Below are positions 36,364 through 45,117 of a DNA stretch of 59,564 bases, in pieces. Source of the DNA: Acetobacterium tundrae (GTDB taxonomy: Bacteria; Bacillota; Clostridia; Eubacteriales; Eubacteriaceae); assembly GCF_008086615.1 (NCBI RefSeq), contig NZ_RXYB01000022.1, positions 1 to 59,564 on the forward strand. The letters are read 5' to 3'. The notes under the pieces are model-generated. The model saw only the letters and a list, made by a program, of their open reading frames with translations. It was not told the origin of the DNA and made no database searches. The translations under genes were made by a program, and so were the position numbers. Each line of letters begins with the position of its first letter. Positions within the stretch are counted from its first letter, which is position 1.

Positions 36364-36969
36364 TTATAAAATGTAGGGGATCAATCGCCAGGTTTGTTTT
36401 TCATAATCTTCATAAGACAAACCGAAATTTTTTTCTAATGCTTTTTCTTCAATTTTAATGCGATAGCCATATACAACAGCAATAATGATTACTGTTGCAA
36501 TGATACCAAATGGTGAGCGAAATGCAATGGCAATACCAAAAAGTGTCAAAATACTTCCGGTATAGGCGGGATGACGTACATATTTGTAGGGCCCTTCTTT
36601 TACAATTTTCTGTTTGGCGCTAACTTGAACACTTAAGGTAAAGAATTTTCTTAATGTCCAAACAGAATACAATCGTGTGAATATGCCCACTAGTGTAAGG
36701 ACGATCCCAAGCCAAAAGAAATACTCAGGCAGTATTAATGAAAATTGATTAATACAGATTGGATTCATGAATATTGCCAGCCAGAAGCCGAGTATAATAA
36801 ACAGCATAGAACCACGGTCCTGGATCGTTTTTTTTTCGCCACCATCATGATGGTTCCATGTAGTAATAACTAGAACGGCTAATTCAGCTATGATTACCAG
36901 AATGAGAATGATTTGAAAAACATTTTTTAATAAAAAACTTTGAAAGTATGTATCACCAAAAAAATACAT
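36364..36969 (-). CDS. Isoprenylcysteine carboxyl methyltransferase (ICMT)-like membrane protein
   Basis: A 201-residue membrane protein with about five helices and the ICMT/PEMT SAM-binding signature GPYKYVRHPAYTGSILTLFG, followed by a C-terminal RIKIEEKALEKNFG with the conserved acidic helix. Bacterial members methylate unknown lipids or peptides; no prenylated protein substrate is known in Firmicutes. I take ATG 36969, eight bases after GGAGG, rather than the ATG (36984) that forms part of this site. Last gene of an operon with LytTR and DUF3021 genes. Confidence 0.82.
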   Translation of the reverse strand: MYFFGDTYFQSFLLKNVFQIILILVIIAELAVLVITTWNHHDGGEKKTIQDRGSMLFIILGFWLAIFMNPICINQFSLILPEYFFWLGIVLTLVGIFTRLYSVWTLRKFFTLSVQVSAKQKIVKEGPYKYVRHPAYTGSILTLFGIAIAFRSPFGIIATVIIIAVVYGYRIKIEEKALEKNFGLSYEDYEKQTWRLIPYIL

Positions 36970-36987
36970 AAGAAATACCTCCATATA

Positions 36988-37395
36988 TTATATTTTTTTC
37001 TTTAGAAGATGATTATTTATGTTGTTTGCTTCTGTTTTTAGCAAACAATAAGAATAAAAGTGTAGTAGGTCAAAAAATATCACGAATATGCTTGAAAAAA
37101 AGATCAAATTGGTGCTAGTAAAACTGAACCAATGTCCTATAAATGAAAAAATCAGAAAGCAAACATACATCAAGGCATATTCCGTGCATAAATATAGAAT
37201 TCTAGAGTTAAATGATATATGATTAAAAACATAGTCAATGAGTTCTAAACACACAATCAACCCAAGTATTTCCAGCAAAAACAAGTAGTCACATTGAAGA
37301 TGATTAGTTGACAAATTATAAAGCGCTGAAAAGACAACAGCTAATGTGAAAGATAATGTTGCTCTTGAAACAAGCGTATGTTGTAGTTTATTCAT
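36988..37395 (-). CDS. DUF3021-like four-helix membrane protein
   Basis: A 135-residue protein with four hydrophobic segments (about 10-27, 38-56, 68-90, 98-118) and a short polar tail. Size, topology and position just after a LytTR gene match the DUF3021 proteins that accompany LytTR regulators in Firmicutes, which are thought to hold or sense for the regulator at the membrane. The domain assignment rests on context and topology more than sequence. It sits 12 bases after the LytTR stop with an AGGAGGAAG site. Confidence 0.65.
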   Translation of the reverse strand: MNKLQHTLVSRATLSFTLAVVFSALYNLSTNHLQCDYLFLLEILGLIVCLELIDYVFNHISFNSRILYLCTEYALMYVCFLIFSFIGHWFSFTSTNLIFFSSIFVIFFDLLHFYSYCLLKTEANNINNHLLKKKI

Positions 37396-37407
37396 TTCGA
37401 CTTCCTC

Positions 37408-37845
37408 CTAACCTTTGATTTTTGCTTTTAAGCTCTCAATATAATGCCGTGTTACGATTAATTTCTCGCCGGTGAAGAGACTTGCTTCAAGTCGGTGATT
37501 CCATAATGCATGTACAGATTCTAGGTAAGCGATATTTAAAATACAGTTTTTACTGATTCTAACAAATGTAGAATCTAAGAGTTTGTTTTCCAATATTATT
37601 AAACTCTCAGCGCTATTATAGACAGTTTCTGCTGAATATAAAAATGTTTTACTATCAACAGAATCAATATAATAGATCTTTTCTGCTGGAACAAAACAAA
37701 ATTTTCCCTCTTTTTTAGCACGCAGTGTATAGGTGTACTGCGTGATATATTTGATGAGCTGTTCAAGTCTTTCATCAACGACTTGACAGTTTATTACAAT
37801 TTCAGTTTCAGAAGCATTGGGAACTTGATGTATCTTTAATTTCAA
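37408..37845 (-). CDS. LytTR-domain transcription regulator
   Basis: A 145-residue protein. An N-terminal extension of about 45 residues is followed by a LytTR DNA-binding domain (about 50-145: EKIYYIDSVDSKTFLYS, then FVRISKNCILNIAYLESV). No receiver domain is present, so it is a stand-alone LytTR of the kind paired with DUF3021. The likely start is TTG 37845 with AAGGTGA upstream, giving MKLKIHQV; the GTG at 37854 overlaps that site. It probably activates its own operon. Confidence 0.82.
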   Translation of the reverse strand: MKLKIHQVPNASETEIVINCQVVDERLEQLIKYITQYTYTLRAKKEGKFCFVPAEKIYYIDSVDSKTFLYSAETVYNSAESLIILENKLLDSTFVRISKNCILNIAYLESVHALWNHRLEASLFTGEKLIVTRHYIESLKAKIKG

Positions 37846-37875
37846 GCATCTCACCTTCTTTCCTATCCTATATAA

Positions 37876-37904
37876 ATTATAGCGTGATATTTTTCATAAG
37901 GCAA
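37876..37904 (-). promoter_or_regulatory. Promoter of the LytTR operon
   Basis: On the minus strand TTGCCT (37904-37899), 17 bases, TATAAT (37881-37876), about 30 bases before the TTG start. Confidence 0.6.
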
Positions 37905-38041
37905 TGCTATAGGCTCAAGATGCCTTTAGCGGTTGTCAAAATGCAATTTTATTTGATAAATGAATACAAGCCTGCACAAGGTGCGTTATGGTTTTAGAAG
38001 TTTTTCTAGAAAAAGAACAGGTTCTCATAAAAAAAACTGAG

Positions 38042-38129
38042 CTATGGTAGAGACTTTGCTTATATCAAGGACATCAATAGTTTCGCCGACATGGTTGTCA
38101 AATATTTAAAACAAATTATTGTGAATTAA
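38042..38129 (+). pseudogene. Remnant of the VWA gene 3' end (duplicate)
   Basis: This matches the last ~90 bases of the VWA gene (33562-33651), including GACTTTGC.TATATCAAGGAC and ACATGGTT.TCAAATATTTAA, and continues into the same hairpin. Only the final codons are present and no start exists, so it is a fragment. Confidence 0.88.
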
Positions 38130-38137
38130 AAAAAGAA

Positions 38138-38184
38138 CCGCCATTCTGACGCCCTTGGGGCGATCTTGACATGGCGGATTTTTT
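38138..38184. terminator. Bidirectional terminator, sister of the one at 33658
   Basis: CCGCCAT and ATGGCGG enclose an inner GACGCCCTTGGGGCG hairpin. T-runs follow on both strands (ATTTTTT on plus, TTCTTTTTTT on minus), so it can serve the creatininase gene arriving from the right. Confidence 0.8.
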
Positions 38185-38245
38185 GTATAAAATTTTGGGG
38201 TGCTCAGTCATATATATAGATGCAGCTCTGATATATCGACTATTT

Positions 38246-39064
38246 TCAATGATTACTGACATTGATTATTGCTGTCGCATATTTTTCTGCAATTGTATCT
38301 TCCATGGTTTTTATTTTTGACAAGTCAATATTTGATGGATTTCCACAATAGCCTAACGGGGTAATGTTTTTGGCAATTTCGCCACCTTTAACCCATTGTT
38401 GTAAATCGGCTAAGGTCAGGTTGGTTGGTTTTAAAGCTTTTGCTTTTTCAGTGTTTACCAGTTTTTTGTAGGAAAGTGCCATCCAGCTTGTTTCTGTCGC
38501 TCCTGCGTGAATATCAATAACATTGGTTTCAAGATCGGTCTTATTTGGATCTAATTCGACTTTTACCAGATAAGAAGCGTCTTTATTTAAATCCATTCGC
38601 CTAATTAAATTATTATCAATCAAAAAATAGGCTTCAATGTTCTTTTCGTTTGCTTTGGCGACAATATCAGCAATTGTTTTAATATGAATAAAATCGCCAT
38701 GAAAATTCAATAAGAATATCTTTTCGAACCCCCATTTTTTTAAATTTTCCAAAATCTCCAGAAGTATTGTGGTCATTGTTTCGGGCTTGATAGAAAAAGA
38801 ACCGACAAAGCCATTTGTAATACTGTTTACACCCCAATAAAAGGGGGGAGCGATAACGACTTGATGATCTTTAGCTTCCAGTTTTTGTTTAACCTTCTGA
38901 CATAAAGATTGAGTCAGATAAATGTCTGTTCCGGTGCAGAGATGTGGACCATGTTCTTCAACAACTGATACTGGCAGCAATACACAGGCATTTTGCTTGA
39001 TTGATTCTTCAATTTCCGGATAGGGCATATCCACCAATGTGTCTTTAAAAATAGAATATTCCAT
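38246..39064 (-). CDS. Creatininase family amidohydrolase
   Basis: A 272-residue metal-dependent amidohydrolase-fold protein. The metal-binding motif VVEEHGPHLCTGTDI (about 34-48), NFHGDFIHI and HAGATETSWM with a conserved glutamate are intact. Family members open cyclic amides (creatinine, guanidino or formamide compounds, or mycofactocin peptides), so the substrate is open. A MerR-like regulator lies just upstream on the same strand but is interrupted by a stop. Its last 88 bases are duplicated at 36254-36341. Confidence 0.85.
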   Translation of the reverse strand: MEYSIFKDTLVDMPYPEIEESIKQNACVLLPVSVVEEHGPHLCTGTDIYLTQSLCQKVKQKLEAKDHQVVIAPPFYWGVNSITNGFVGSFSIKPETMTTILLEILENLKKWGFEKIFLLNFHGDFIHIKTIADIVAKANEKNIEAYFLIDNNLIRRMDLNKDASYLVKVELDPNKTDLETNVIDIHAGATETSWMALSYKKLVNTEKAKALKPTNLTLADLQQWVKGGEIAKNITPLGYCGNPSNIDLSKIKTMEDTIAEKYATAIINVSNH

Positions 39065-39124
39065 CGTGATTTTCTCCTTAGTGTTCTTATTAATTTAATA
39101 ATAAAGTCTTCCCTAGGGAGAGGG

Positions 39125-39955
39125 TCAAACATTATTTATAAAAATTTGAACCTCGGTTAAAAAAATATTTGTAATGTCAGTAGTCACCTCACTGATATAA
39201 TAAATTTCAAGAGTGGAGGTTAGACTGAATGTTTCATAAAAAGCTATTTTTCGAAGTGAATTGTAATTGCCTTTATGAAGAACACAGGCATAATGTCCGG
39301 CTGGTAAAGTTATTTTTTGAAAATCCTCAAATCCTAATGGTGATTTTATTGCATAACCTATTTTTAAATTGACCTGCTGTGAGTTCTTGGAAATAGTTCT
39401 GATTGCCAGAGGTGGAGAACAGATATTGCTAAAATCCAGGCCCTGTTCCTGCATGCGGTCTAAAATCATTTTATAAGATTCTCTAAAAATTGAAGATGTG
39501 TATTCGCCATTGTATTCTTTATATATGATGATTCTGCCAGGAATTTCTTTTATTAAAATGGTTTCAGGATCATTACCGCCCAAATTAGCTGTGATATCGG
39601 CGTAATGTGATTTCATCATTTGGATTTTTTTAAGTTTGGCAGAAAGCAAGGCTATTTCATTTTTAATACTCGTTTCTTGTGTCGCTAAGAGATTGCTTAA
39701 ATGGTCAAAAATATTCGAAAGCGTATTCTGATTATAAAAGGTGCTGATATCTTCCAGTGAAATACCCAATTCCTGCAATTGTTTGATCGTTGTTAATCGG
39801 GTAATCTGCGATTTTTTATAAAAGCGATAGTTATTATTTTGATTGACTAATGCTGGTTTTAAAAGACCTAATTAATCATAATAACGCAAAGTTTTATGAG
39901 AGACTTTACCTATTTTTGCGAGTTCACCAATGCTCAATAGTATATCATTGCTCAA
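39125..39955 (-). pseudogene. MerR family regulator with effector domain, broken by an in-frame stop
   Basis: Reading from TTG 39955 (AAGGAG eight bases upstream) gives LLSIGELAKIGKVSHKTLRYYD, then TAA at 39874-39872, then LGLLKPALVNQNNNYRFYKK and onward without a shift to the GyrI-like ligand domain (about residues 125-275). The stop sits where MerR proteins have an acidic residue after RYYD, so a single GAA-to-TAA change explains it. It is adjacent to the creatininase gene it probably controlled. The downstream reading frame alone (from about 39778) would lack the DNA-binding helices. Confidence 0.85.
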
Positions 39956-40069
39956 ATTTTCATCTCCTTTTTTATTTCTTTCATTTGCATTATATCATTG
40001 CAATAAGCCAAACTGTATTTTTTATACAAATTATGCTACGCGTCTCAACCCTGAAAATCAACCCTGAGG

Positions 40070-40097
40070 ATCAACCTTTCGGTTGATTTTCTTTTTA
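40070..40097 (+). terminator. Small terminator before the ABC module
   Basis: ATCAACC-TTTC-GGTTGAT is followed by TTTTCTTTTTAT. No plus-strand gene precedes it closely, so it may be left over from a lost gene. Confidence 0.6.
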
Positions 40098-40147
40098 TCG
40101 TTTTCCGATACAATCAACACAAGAACATGACAGGAAAGGAAAAAAGA

Positions 40148-41050
40148 ATGAACACGATTATATCAGTGAACCAATTGAAAAAAAGTTTTGATGAAAAGCA
40201 GGTTGTTAAAGAAATCTCTTTTGCAATAGAGAAAGGCGAGATCCTGTGTCTGCTGGGGCCTAATGGGGCCGGTAAAAGCACCACCATCAACATGCTCTGC
40301 GGGATATTGGGTTATGATGGGGGTGACATGCGCTATCAGGGAAAAAACATCAAAGACTGTCTGAATCAATTTAAGCGAAATTTGGGGGTGGTTCCTCAGG
40401 ATCTGGCCATTTATGAGGACCTCAGTGCGGAACAGAACGTCCTTTTTTTTGCATCACTCTACGGCTTGAAAGGCCGTGTGCTGGAAGAAAAGGTCAATAA
40501 AGCTCTGGATTTTTCCGGCCTGTTGGAAAGAAAAAAGGATAAGGCCAAAACCTTTTCCGGCGGGATGAAACGCCGGTTGAATATTGCCTGTGCCATTGCT
40601 CATGAGCCGGAGCTGTTGATTATGGATGAGCCCACGGTGGGAATTGATCCCCAATCCCGAAATCACATTCTCAGCTCCATCAAAAAGTTGAGCCAGCAGG
40701 GCATGACGATTCTTTATACTACCCATTATATGGAAGAGGTGGAAGAAATTTCCACCTGGATTCTGATCATGGACAGCGGTATCATCATGGCCAATCAGAT
40801 TCTCAGTATTGTCATCAATATCTTTGCTATTCTGGGGGGGCTTTTATTTCCCATGGATGGTTACGGACCGTTGGTGCGAGGTCTCAGTTATCTGTCCCCA
40901 GCCAAATGGCTGGCGAATACCAGCTTTTCGATGATCTATGACCACAATTTTTCATGGTTTTATCCTACGGTTCTGGGGTTAATTCTGGCAACCCTGGTGG
41001 TTTTCATTATTTGTGCTAAAACATTCAGAAAAGAGGATTGCATATGCTAG
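40148..41050 (+). pseudogene. ABC ATPase fused in frame to a permease tail (internal deletion)
   Basis: Residues 1 to about 214 are a normal ABC ATPase (Walker A GPNGAGKST at 37-45; SGGMKRRL; LLIMDEPTVG; H-loop TTHYMEE). After MDSGIIMA the sequence turns abruptly into the C-terminal end of an ABC-2 permease (hydrophobic SIVINIFAILGGLLF, LSPAKWLANTSFS, final helix). The ATPase C-terminus and most of a permease are missing, so I read it as an in-frame deletion joining two neighbouring genes near 40790. The ATG at 40148 follows GGAAAGGA. A functional fusion is unlikely because only one or two permease helices remain. Confidence 0.8.
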
Positions 41051-42029
41051 CAGTATTTAAAAACAATTGTAAACGGCTCTGGGAAGAAAAAATGTATCTG
41101 GTGATCTCATTGATTTTGATGATGGCGGCCGTATCCGCCGCCATTCTGCTGACTACCGGAATCGAAACAAAGGGGAACATTGCACTGGTGGCACCGGATC
41201 AGCAGGTACTGTCTGAGAGCGACTCAGCATTGCTGGCGAATCCCTATTTTAATGTGACGGTTCTGGAAAAAGCTCCGGAAACTTCAGCATTGGTGCAAAG
41301 TCGCTATGATGCTGTCATTACGACTAACAGTGATGGTAATGATGAAATTACAACCATCAAAAACATGGCATTCAAAACCATGCTTGAATCGGCGCTGACT
41401 AATCCGGACGGGTTTGTCCCGGATGACAGTCAGGTAAGACAGACCGGCACCAATATTATGGGCTTTATGATGATGTTTTTGCTGATGCAGGGGGTGCTCT
41501 ATGCCCGATTTTTCGCCGAAGACAAGGAAAAACACTTGATCAAACGCATTGCCTTGTCACCGATTCCGTTTATCCAATATATCCTGGGACATGGTGCTTT
41601 CATCTTTATCATTATTGCCGTGCCTAGTTTTCTGGTTGTGGGGGCAGTGGCTCTGATGGGGATCGATATTGGTTTTTCACTGCCGGTTTATGCCGGGCTC
41701 ATCGGCGTTCTGGCATTGCTCTCCACGGCTTTTTATTTTTGAATTCCTTCTTTGATGTAGCGGATACCGCCAATATGCTGGGTTCCTCCATCATTGTACT
41801 GACCTCCGTCCTGGCCGGCTCTTTTTGTTCCCTTTCAAAAGAGGCCACCCTGTTTGACAAATTGATTCACCTGCTACCACAAAAAGATTTCATCAATTTT
41901 ATTGATGCGCTGGAAAAAGCAGTCTTAGTCAGAGTACCCGGTATCAGTTGGTTTATGTAGTGGCTTTATCCGTGCTTTTTCTGGCAATCGCCGTCGTCAA
42001 CACACGAAAAGATTATGTCTACCACTGAT
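41044..42029 (+). pseudogene. ABC-2 type permease with two frameshifts
   Basis: From ATG 41044 the protein has an N-terminal helix, an extracellular domain (about 40-130) and membrane helices up to about 41740, where TTTTTATTTTTG ends the frame; the next frame continues NSFFDVADTANMLGSSII. That frame fails near 41945, and the third frame carries the natural end VVNTRKDYVYH at 42029. One base lost from the T-run explains the first break. It overlaps the end of the fused ATPase gene. Originally this was the second permease of the transporter. Confidence 0.8.
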
Positions 42030-42150
42030 CAGCAGCCTTGACGGAAGGCGGGATAAAAAGTAAAATGATAGGAAATTGACAAAATTTTCGTAAAGCGCAC
42101 GGTACTTTAGTCATTAGCAAAGTAAAATGATACGATGGAGGTGAAATGCA

Positions 42151-43774
42151 TTGGATTATACTCAGCCGTTTATTTCAGTCAAACATAAAATGCCGGTACC
42201 AAGAAAACATTATATTATCAGAGATCATCTTTTTGGGCAACTCGAACACCTGGCGGATTATAAGGTGACCATTGTCAAAGCCGGAGCCGGTTGCGGGAAA
42301 ACAACGCTGCTGTCAAGCTTTGCTATTGAACGGGGAATCAAAAAACTGAAATGGATCACTTTAGATGAACATGCAGACCAGGCCTTCGTTTTCTGGAATT
42401 ACCTGGTCAATTCCCTCAGTGAATTGATGGATGAACAGACGGACTGTCAGAATCTCCTTGATAGCAATATGCAGAAGGAGATTCTCTTTCAGATGATCTC
42501 GTACTTTCTGAGTCGATTGAATACCGAAGAAGAAATTGTTCTGGTGCTGGACGAGTTTCAAATTGTGTCGGATGCCTTTCTGGTATCCACCATCGATTAT
42601 TTTATCGAAAATATGCCGGATCAGCTCCACCTGGTACTGCTGACCCGGGAAATGCCGCCTATTTATCTCGGCCAACTGGCCATTGAAAACAGGCTGTTGC
42701 TCATCGAAGAGGATGACATCCGTCTGACTGAAAAAGAAAGCCGGGATTTTCTGGTACAAACGCTGAAGCTCAAAAAAGATGAAAATGAGATTTCCGCGAT
42801 GATCCAGCTGTCCGAAGGGTGGATCGGCGGTCTCCAGTTGTTGGCAATTTCCGAAAAACATGGCAATCTTCCCTCAATGGGGAGCATGAAACTGTCTGAC
42901 CGGGTTTTAAATGATTATATAACCAAAGAGATTTTTGGATATTTGTCTGAGGATGAACAGTATCTTTCAGGCCTATCAATATACCCTGGCTGAATACTAT
43001 TATGTTGCCGGCAAAGATGATAAAACCGAAAGTCTCCTGATGGCGGTCATGGGCCAGGAAGCCTTTGAAAACAGTTATTTTTCGGCACGGTTATTGCGCT
43101 ATCCCAGCTATCGGGGTCAGCACCATGAATTGGCCCAAAAGTTTGCCAGAATCTATGAAACATCCGAGGATTTCGTCGATAATATGGACTGTGAGCTGCT
43201 TTACAGCAGCATCCAGTTTGAACTGGGAAATAAAGAATTGGCTTTTCAGCTGGTTGAAAATCTTATTGCCAATGCTCGGAAAAGCCAGAATAAGCTGAAA
43301 ATTGTGGAGGGGGATCTCCTGAAGCTTCGGATGCTGGCTGAAACCAATGGTGATCAGCGGGTCATCCGAAATCTCTTCATTGAGGCAGTTACCTATGCTG
43401 CTGAAAATGGCATTGCTCAGCCTTTCTGGTTTGAACGAAAATTAGTGGCGGAGGTTTTTAATGCGTTCAAAATGGATTTTAAAAAAGAACTGACAGCGGA
43501 ATCCATAAACTTTATCAGCCGGGTTCTGTCAGTCGATCCCCAAAAGGGTCTTTCGGAAGAAAAGAAATGTTCAGGAAAAAAGCAGATTGATGGATTGACT
43601 GAACGGGAAAAAGAAGTGCTGGATGAACTGGCAGAGGGCAGCACCAATCTGCAGATTGCCGAGAAACTCTGTGTATCACTGGCCACAATTAAAACCCATA
43701 TTAATAATATCTACGGAAAACTGGAGGTCAACAACCGGGTGGCAGTGGTGAATAAATTGAAGAACGAAACATAA
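42151..43774 (+). pseudogene. LuxR family ATP-dependent regulator (MalT-like) with internal deletion
   Basis: The N-terminal part (42151 to about 42957) has the AAA/STAND fold with P-loop AGAGCGKTT (44-52) and VLVLDEFQIV. The frame then breaks; from about 42960 another frame reads FQAYQYTLAEYYYVAGK and runs through helical repeats to a LuxR helix-turn-helix (LTEREKEVLDELAEGSTNLQ, then IKTHINNIYGKL). Family members are about 800-900 residues; here only about 540 remain, so some 300 residues are lost at the junction. It probably regulated the preceding ABC genes, which are also damaged. Confidence 0.82.
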
Positions 43775-43816
43775 GGTCTCCTGGATGCATTATGCTGCTG
43801 ACATCATAGTGATCAG

Positions 43817-44359
43817 TCAGCATGATGCCGGAAAAAACTTAGCGAACAGATAAAGACCATCGTCACCGGCAGTGACTGCGTGTTCGATGCCGGCCGGCAT
43901 CATAGAGATTATGCCGGTTTCATACTCAATACGGGTTCCGTCATTTATGCATGTTCCGGAACCGCCGACTACTTCATGTGTTTCCAGCTGTTTTTCGTGA
44001 ATATGATTCTTGATACTTTTATTCGGAGCAATCCGGACAAGGTCATAGGCAAGACTAATTAGGATAAATTTTCCGCTTTCCAAATCATAGTTGTTCAGAA
44101 ATTCAGTCCCCAAGCATAAGGTTACCATCGTATAGGTGTCATCATATGAGTGAATTGAATGGATTTTGTAGGGTGAGATAATAAACAAATCGTCTTTAGT
44201 ACATTCATACTCATCTTTTTCCCGCTTCAAAACGATTCTTCCATCCAGGATTAAACCCACAGCATAGATCGAAACATGATTATGCTGCTCATAAGAAATA
44301 GCTGAATCCTTTGAAAGAGCGAATTCTATTTTATATTGATTGGATTTGTAATATTTCAT
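43817..44359 (-). CDS. Cupin protein: AraC-type sensor domain joined to a second cupin
   Basis: A 180-residue protein. Residues 1-95 look like the AraC N-terminal cupin (HNHVSIYAVGLILDGRIVLK, then DDLFIISPYKIHSIHSYDD). From about residue 108 a second small cupin begins (IHEKQLETHEVVGGSGTCIN, then GIISMMPAGIEHAV). The two AraC helix-turn-helix units expected after the first cupin are absent. Either this is a true bicupin or, as for neighbouring genes, the middle of a cupin-HTH-cupin regulator was deleted in frame. AGGAGGC precedes the ATG. Ligand and partner are unknown. Confidence 0.65.
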   Translation of the reverse strand: MKYYKSNQYKIEFALSKDSAISYEQHNHVSIYAVGLILDGRIVLKREKDEYECTKDDLFIISPYKIHSIHSYDDTYTMVTLCLGTEFLNNYDLESGKFILISLAYDLVRIAPNKSIKNHIHEKQLETHEVVGGSGTCINDGTRIEYETGIISMMPAGIEHAVTAGDDGLYLFAKFFPASC

Positions 44360-44409
44360 TAATTTACGCCTCCTTTTTGTTTGGAAAACCGATACGTCAC
44401 CCAGGCATT

Positions 44410-45117
44410 CTAATTTATATATTCACCTACTACTGGAAGACCCTTAAATACCTTGTCTCCATGAGGAGAAGCCGAAATAGCCTGGGTTAAATCACTGCCT
44501 GCATGATGACCATTGTGCTGACCGTTTACCCATTGGTTATTGTTTGTAACATCATACACCACGTTTTTATACGCAACATATGCAGCATTGCCATTTTTGC
44601 CATTAAACGTTGCCAAGTCATCCTTTGTAAAACGCGCTAAATTACTAGTTGTTTCCGTTGACTGTACAACAGTGGATGAATTTTTTATGATGGCATTATT
44701 TAGCGAATATGGAGCTAACAAATGGAACGCAATTCCAAATACTATCAAAATAGCAATTAATCGGTGTGTAACAAACCACGCACCCTTTCGAGGTTTGTGT
44801 GAAAGATTTGCATAGATACCTAAAGCTACCTGCAAAATAATAAATGCTGCTGCCAAGAATCCAGTAAGATTAATTCCAAATTGGCTAAATTGAATTGCAA
44901 AATGGGCAATTAGTAGCACTGCGGTTGATACACCAAAAAATCTGTGATTCCGAACAAAAATTTTCATAAATAATTTCATTGCCTTTTTACCAAAATCATT
45001 GGCCGAAATTTTTTTGCCCCATTTTTTGTTAATAAATTTCATGCAATAATTTAAGATGGTGCATGCAAATGCACCTATCAAAAGCCAACCAAACAGCTCA
45101 CCAAGTTCTTTATACAT
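44410..45117 (-). CDS. Membrane protein with C-terminal cytochrome b5-like domain
   Basis: A 235-residue protein. Four hydrophobic helices lie at about 8-25, 58-80, 88-107 and 120-140, with histidines near helix ends (HRFFGVSTA, AHFAIQF, THRLIA) that could bind haem as in cytochrome b561-like proteins. The C-terminal domain (about 165-235) reads FTKDDLATFNGKNGNAAYVA and VVYDVTNNNQW with histidines near GQHNGHHAGSD, matching cytochrome b5-type domains. The start is ATG 45117 with AAAGGA upstream; an upstream in-frame extension to 45210 lacks a site. An electron-transfer or haem role is inferred. Confidence 0.75.
   Translation of the reverse strand: MYKELGELFGWLLIGAFACTILNYCMKFINKKWGKKISANDFGKKAMKLFMKIFVRNHRFFGVSTAVLLIAHFAIQFSQFGINLTGFLAAAFIILQVALGIYANLSHKPRKGAWFVTHRLIAILIVFGIAFHLLAPYSLNNAIIKNSSTVVQSTETTSNLARFTKDDLATFNGKNGNAAYVAYKNVVYDVTNNNQWVNGQHNGHHAGSDLTQAISASPHGDKVFKGLPVVGEYIN

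Noticed and set aside
33562-38184. Integrative element with att sites at the VWA 3' end
   Set aside because: No integrase or recombinase gene lies between the copies, and the copies are too long and too diverged for att sites.
40148-41050. A natural fused half-transporter with ATPase and membrane domain
   Set aside because: Only the final one or two permease helices are attached, at an abrupt join inside the ATPase C-terminus; natural half-transporters have about six helices and usually the membrane domain first.
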